NCBI GenBank assembly: GCA_963789215.1
Contig: CAWBJY010000012.1
Location: 62,001-126,000 of the forward strand
Source of the DNA: Phormidesmis sp963789215
GTDB lineage: Bacteria; Cyanobacteriota; Cyanobacteriia; Phormidesmidales; Phormidesmidaceae
DNA: 64,000 bases
Reading direction: 5' to 3'
Within the stretch, counting starts at the first letter, position 1; every line of letters begins with the position of its first letter. The notes beneath the pieces were generated by a model. The model saw nothing but the letters and a program-made list of their open reading frames with translations. It was not told the DNA's origin and did not search any database. Below, one piece after another: positions 60,540 to 64,000 of the stretch. The position numbers were made by a program, and so were the translations under genes.

Positions 60540-63191
60540 ATGATGGAGAATTGGATAAGACTTGGTAGTTGGCCAGTGCGGCTGATGGCGGGCCTGTGGT
60601 TGATGATGGGACAGGTCGCGATCGCAAATGAGAATGAACGCGTCCTGATGAAGTCTCCGGTAGCTGCGGCGCTGACAGCGCCAGAGACTGTTAATTTGAC
60701 AGCACCCGCTTCTGAGCCAGTATCTGAGGTAAGTGAATGGCTAACGCAGGCTGAGCCTGCTGAAGTGCCGGTTGAATTGCCCGTTGAATTGCCGGTCGAA
60801 TTGGCCGAAATTACAAATATTCGTCTGGAGGAGACTACAGAAGGATTTGTTCTTCGGCTAGAAACAACGGGTGAATTAGCAGCACCGACAACTTCTATTA
60901 CGGGGAATGCGGCGATCGCAGATATTTCCAATGCCACGTTGCAACTGCCAAGCGGAGAAGGATTTTCTGCGAGCACCCCGATTGAAGGCATTGCCTTTAT
61001 CGATGTTACGAGCCGATCTGATAACCAGATTCGGATTGCAATTACGGGGACTAATGCTCCACCGAATCTTTCTGTTGAGGCTGATGCAATAGGGCTAGTA
61101 GTTAGTGTGGTTGCTAGCGATCGCACTGTTCAAATCCCTAGTGATGACTCAATTCAAATTGTTGTGACAGGAGAGCAAAGCCAAGACGACTACTTTGTAC
61201 CAGAGGCTAGCAGTGCAACTCGTACCGATACGCCTATTTTAGAAACGCCTGCTTCCATTCAAGTGATTCCCCGGCAGGTGTTAGAAGATCAGCAGGCGAT
61301 TGATCTTGGAGATGCCCTAGCCAATGTCAGCGGGGCATCGGTTAATTCAACTGAAGGCCGAGGTTTTCAGATTAACTTGCGAGGGTTCGATGGGGCGGCT
61401 TTGTATCGAGATGGCTTTCGGCTTTATAGCCCTAATGACAATGGAGATGCCGCCGGACAGGGCTTTCCAGAAATTGCCAATGTTGAACGCATTGAAGTGT
61501 TGAGAGGGCCTGCCTCTGTTTTATTTGGGCAAAGCGAGCCAGGCGGGGCTGTGAATATTGTCTCTAAGCGCCCGTTGGATAAACCGTTTTATAACGTGGG
61601 TATACAGGTGGGCAGCTCTGGGCTGGTTCGACCACAAATTGATATTTCAGGTCCTCTAAGTGAGGACAATCGCGTACTTTATCGGCTCAATGCTTTATAT
61701 CAACGTGAGGATGGCTTTCGAGATTTTGATACAGCAGCCGAGCGATTCTTTGTTGCTCCCAACTTAAGCTGGCAAATTAGCGATCGCACCGACCTCAATC
61801 TTCAGCTCGAATATCTGAACGATGAACGCCCCTTCGACCCCGGCTTAGTGGCATTGGGTACTGGCGTTGCAGATATCCCTCGCGATCGCATCCTGGGTGA
61901 GCCTGACGACAGCATTTCCAGTGAGTTCTTTAGCGTAGGCTACGACCTGGAGCATCGCTTTAGCGATACCTGGAAAATCCGCAATGCGTTTCGCTATCTT
62001 GACCAGGCCGATGATATTAGCGCGGCCTTGAGCTTTCCATTCATCGGTGGCCTCAATGAAGCCACAGGCAATCTCAATCGGGTCTTTGCTGAGCAAGACG
62101 TTAGTAATGAAACACTGGCCCTGCAAACTAATGTTGTTGGTGAATTTTCTACGGGTTCAGTTGAACATACTCTGCTTTTAGGCATTGATTTGGCCCGCTA
62201 CGCGCTAGATTCAGAATCATTTACGGATTTTTCGCTAAGAACACCGCTCAACATTTTTGATCCCGTCTACGGCGCAGTGCCTAGGCCCGCTCGCGGTGAT
62301 ACGCCGACTAGTAGCGACTCTATCGACACCGACAGCCTTCAAATTTACATGCAAGATCAAATCGCGCTGTTAGATAATCTGATCTTAGTGGCAGGCTTTA
62401 ACTACGAAACGGTTAACCAAACAACAGCGTCAACCCGCGCCGGTACGACAACTGAGTCCAATCGTAACGAAGACGCCTTTAGCCCAAGGGTAGGGCTGGT
62501 TTATCAACCTGCTGAAAATCTCTCTGTTTACGCTAACTATTCCCGTTCGTTCTTTCCGAGCGCAGCTCTGACGGTCGATGGCGATCCGCTAGATCCCGAA
62601 GAAGGTGAGGGGTTTGAAGTTGGCCTTAAAACAGAACTTTTCGACAGCAACTTGTTGGCGACGCTGGCTTACTTTAACCTCACTAAACAAAATGTTGCCA
62701 CCGCTGATCCTGGCGATCCTAGATTTTCAGTGGCAACAGGAGAGCAGCAAAGTCAGGGGATCGAATTGGATGTGATCGGCAGGATTTCACCTGCATGGAA
62801 CGTCATCGCTTCTTATGCCTATATTGACGCAGAGATTACAGAAGACAACCGATTTGAAACGGGCAACCAACTGCCAGGCGTGCCTGAACACAGTGCCAGT
62901 CTGTGGACAAATTATGAAATTCAGTCGGGTGATCTGGCAGGGCTGGGCTTTGGGCTTGGGCTGAACTGGGTCGGCGATCGCCAGGGTGACTTAAATAACA
63001 GCTTTGATCTGGATAGTTACTTTCTGACCAATGCTGCTATTTCCTACAAACGAGATAGTTGGAAATTTGGTCTTAATTTCCAGAATCTATTCGATGTGAG
63101 TTTTATTGAGGGCACACCGCGCACTCGCACGCGTGGGGTTGAGCCTGGCGATCCATTCACGGTGCTAAGTTCTGTTAGCTACACGTTTTAA
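60540..63191 (+). CDS. TonB-dependent siderophore receptor with AMIN domain
   Basis: An outer-membrane receptor for ferric siderophores. After a signal peptide (WPVRLMAGLWLMMGQVAIA), a PVEL repeat and an AMIN domain (about residues 95-195: ITNIRLEETTEGFVLRLETT) come the TonB box (QIVVTGEQ), the plug (TDTPILETPASIQVIPRQVL, VERIEVLRGPASVLFGQSEP) and a 22-strand barrel ending TVLSSVSYTF. The AMIN domain is common in cyanobacterial receptors and binds cell wall. The frame begins at GTG 60528; ATG 60540 or 60543 is likelier. It belongs to the exbBD-PchR-receptor module. Confidence 0.92.
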   Translation: MMENWIRLGSWPVRLMAGLWLMMGQVAIANENERVLMKSPVAAALTAPETVNLTAPASEPVSEVSEWLTQAEPAEVPVELPVELPVELAEITNIRLEETTEGFVLRLETTGELAAPTTSITGNAAIADISNATLQLPSGEGFSASTPIEGIAFIDVTSRSDNQIRIAITGTNAPPNLSVEADAIGLVVSVVASDRTVQIPSDDSIQIVVTGEQSQDDYFVPEASSATRTDTPILETPASIQVIPRQVLEDQQAIDLGDALANVSGASVNSTEGRGFQINLRGFDGAALYRDGFRLYSPNDNGDAAGQGFPEIANVERIEVLRGPASVLFGQSEPGGAVNIVSKRPLDKPFYNVGIQVGSSGLVRPQIDISGPLSEDNRVLYRLNALYQREDGFRDFDTAAERFFVAPNLSWQISDRTDLNLQLEYLNDERPFDPGLVALGTGVADIPRDRILGEPDDSISSEFFSVGYDLEHRFSDTWKIRNAFRYLDQADDISAALSFPFIGGLNEATGNLNRVFAEQDVSNETLALQTNVVGEFSTGSVEHTLLLGIDLARYALDSESFTDFSLRTPLNIFDPVYGAVPRPARGDTPTSSDSIDTDSLQIYMQDQIALLDNLILVAGFNYETVNQTTASTRAGTTTESNRNEDAFSPRVGLVYQPAENLSVYANYSRSFFPSAALTVDGDPLDPEEGEGFEVGLKTELFDSNLLATLAYFNLTKQNVATADPGDPRFSVATGEQQSQGIELDVIGRISPAWNVIASYAYIDAEITEDNRFETGNQLPGVPEHSASLWTNYEIQSGDLAGLGFGLGLNWVGDRQGDLNNSFDLDSYFLTNAAISYKRDSWKFGLNFQNLFDVSFIEGTPRTRTRGVEPGDPFTVLSSVSYTF
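60768..60803. repeat. 12-bp tandem repeat, three copies, in the receptor gene
   Basis: Units CCGGTTGAATTG, CCCGTTGAATTG and CCGGTCGAATTG encode three PVEL tetrapeptides between the signal peptide and the AMIN domain. Confidence 0.85.
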
Positions 63192-63291
63192 GCCGTGATT
63201 AGTCTAATCGCGATGAGTTTTGAGGATGGGTTTGGAATCCCCCCAGAAAACCTCCGAAAACTCTTGAAAACCTTTAACCCTAGTTCAAATC

Positions 63292-64000
63292 ATGACGCAT
63301 AATGTTCAAGCAAAAGCTCAAAAGTCCCTGCGCCCGCGCTCCAAATTTGTGTTGCTGAGCTGTCTCTACACGTCTCAGTTTTTACCCGCTGCCTTTTTCT
63401 TTCAGGCCCTGCCTATTTTTTTGCGACAGCAGGGTGCTTCGCTGCAAGTCATTGGTCTGATGGGATTACTTACCCTGCCCTGGATTCTAAAATTTCTCTG
63501 GGCTCCATTGATTGACCGCTACGGCTTTCAAAAATGGGGACACTACAAGTCCTGGATTATAGGCACTCAAATTCTACTTGCGCTCACGCTGATCGCCTGC
63601 GCCTCCATTAGTACCCTAAACAACAACGAGGCGCTGTTGTTTCAAGGTGTATTTTTAGTCGTGACGTTGGCAGCGACTCAGGATATTGCTACTGACGCTT
63701 TGGCGATCGGGCTGCTGGCTCCCCATGAACGGGGCTGGGGGAATGGTATTCAGAGTGCTGGCCGCGCGATGGGTGGAATTTTGGGAGGAGGCGTTTTGCT
63801 CCTCACCCTGAATCAGCTTGGCTGGCAAGTCAGCCTGTGGATTTTGGCGGGGGGTGTTTTGCTCGCACTGCTGCCGCTACTCCGATATCAGGAGCCAAAG
63901 AGAGAGCAGGTTGCAAAAAGAGAGCAGGCCGCAAAGAGAACAGTAGGAACAGCCAGCCGTAAGCGAACTCTTAAGGCAAAAGCCTCTGCCTATTTCGAGA
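63292..64000 (+). CDS. MFS siderophore transporter, FptX/RhtX (AmpG-like) type, truncated by the window end
   Basis: The frame starts at ATG 63292 and runs off the end. It shows LPIFLRQQGASLQVIGLMG, LPWILKFLWAPLIDRYGF and LAATQDIATDALAIGLLAP, matching AmpG-like facilitators of the RhtX/FptX type, which carry a ferric siderophore or its complex across the inner membrane. Downstream of a PchR-type regulator and a TonB receptor this parallels the pyochelin fptA-fptX layout. About 236 residues are visible, roughly half of the usual length. Confidence 0.8.
   Translation, partial: MTHNVQAKAQKSLRPRSKFVLLSCLYTSQFLPAAFFFQALPIFLRQQGASLQVIGLMGLLTLPWILKFLWAPLIDRYGFQKWGHYKSWIIGTQILLALTLIACASISTLNNNEALLFQGVFLVVTLAATQDIATDALAIGLLAPHERGWGNGIQSAGRAMGGILGGGVLLLTLNQLGWQVSLWILAGGVLLALLPLLRYQEPKREQVAKREQAAKRTVGTASRKRTLKAKASAYFE

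Noticed and set aside
1..64000. CRISPR arrays, tRNA or rRNA genes, prophage or integron
   Set aside because: No regularly spaced repeats, tRNA-like cloverleaf or phage structural genes were recognised. The tandem repeats found have no spacers between units.

Overview
The window looks like chromosomal DNA of a cyanobacterium. The octamer GCGATCGC (HIP1) recurs throughout (for example 187-194, 4658-4665, 60618-60625). The gene families also fit: SLH-domain surface proteins, an AMIN-domain TonB receptor, a group 2 sigma factor, and a DUF2231/DUF2231/cox cluster. No rRNA, tRNA, CRISPR array or intact mobile element was found.

Layout. 0.1-2.2 kb: lipid methyltransferase and desaturase, convergent. 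2.5-6.6 kb: three tandem SLH-protein copies (one slightly frameshifted, one intact, one relic). 6.6-9.6 kb: histidine phosphatase lipoprotein, amidase, and a truncated IS1-family element with an unusual 51-bp internal insertion. 10-16 kb: DUF3500 protein with a His-rich tail, EEP-family protein, DUF1206 membrane protein, an ISAzo13-family transposase relic, a lipoprotein and a broken VIT/CCC1 iron transporter. 16.5-22.5 kb: ammonium transporter, then a minus-strand group of DUF1003, an MprF-like protein with synthase and flippase in the reverse of the usual order, and two fluoride-channel genes. 22.8-30 kb: hydrolase, a second stand-alone MprF-type flippase, a marR-emrA-emrB efflux operon, and an AI-2E family protein. 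30.5-41.4 kb: SDR, DoxX, hydrolase, GMC oxidoreductase, glycine-zipper protein, then DUF2231-DUF2231-ctaC-ctaD-ctaE-NDH-2. This is an alternative respiratory oxidase whose subunit II has lost most of its CuA ligands. 41.5-47.8 kb: SDR next to a gluconolactonase relic, APC permease, rhomboid-like protein, ClC channel. 47.8-56.3 kb: envelope and stress region with two COG4705 membrane proteins, DedA, an orphan histidine kinase, a PAP2 phosphatase, an RND efflux relic, signal peptidase I and a sigma factor. 56.5-64 kb: alcohol dehydrogenase, then an iron module of exbB, exbD, a PchR-type AraC regulator, a TonB siderophore receptor and an FptX/RhtX-type transporter that runs off the end.

The most interesting possible new system is in 49.5-55.1 kb. 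A tandem-hexamer motif, CTTGNC-N5-CTTGAC with 11-bp spacing, precedes COG4705, PAP2 and a small membrane protein. In the first two it sits exactly 10 bp before a TATATT hexamer; a further copy lies before dedA. This has the geometry of a PmrA/PhoP-class response-regulator box, next to an orphan sensor kinase, and suggests an undescribed envelope-stress regulon.

Two further themes recur. First, in-frame 12- or 15-bp tandem repeats sit at protein ends (CrcB2, both ends of EmrA, the glycine-zipper protein, the TonB receptor) and similar arrays occur between genes. Second, at least six otherwise well-conserved genes carry single-base frameshifts, several in short homopolymers. These could be real decay or assembly error, and they should be verified before any of those genes is called dead.
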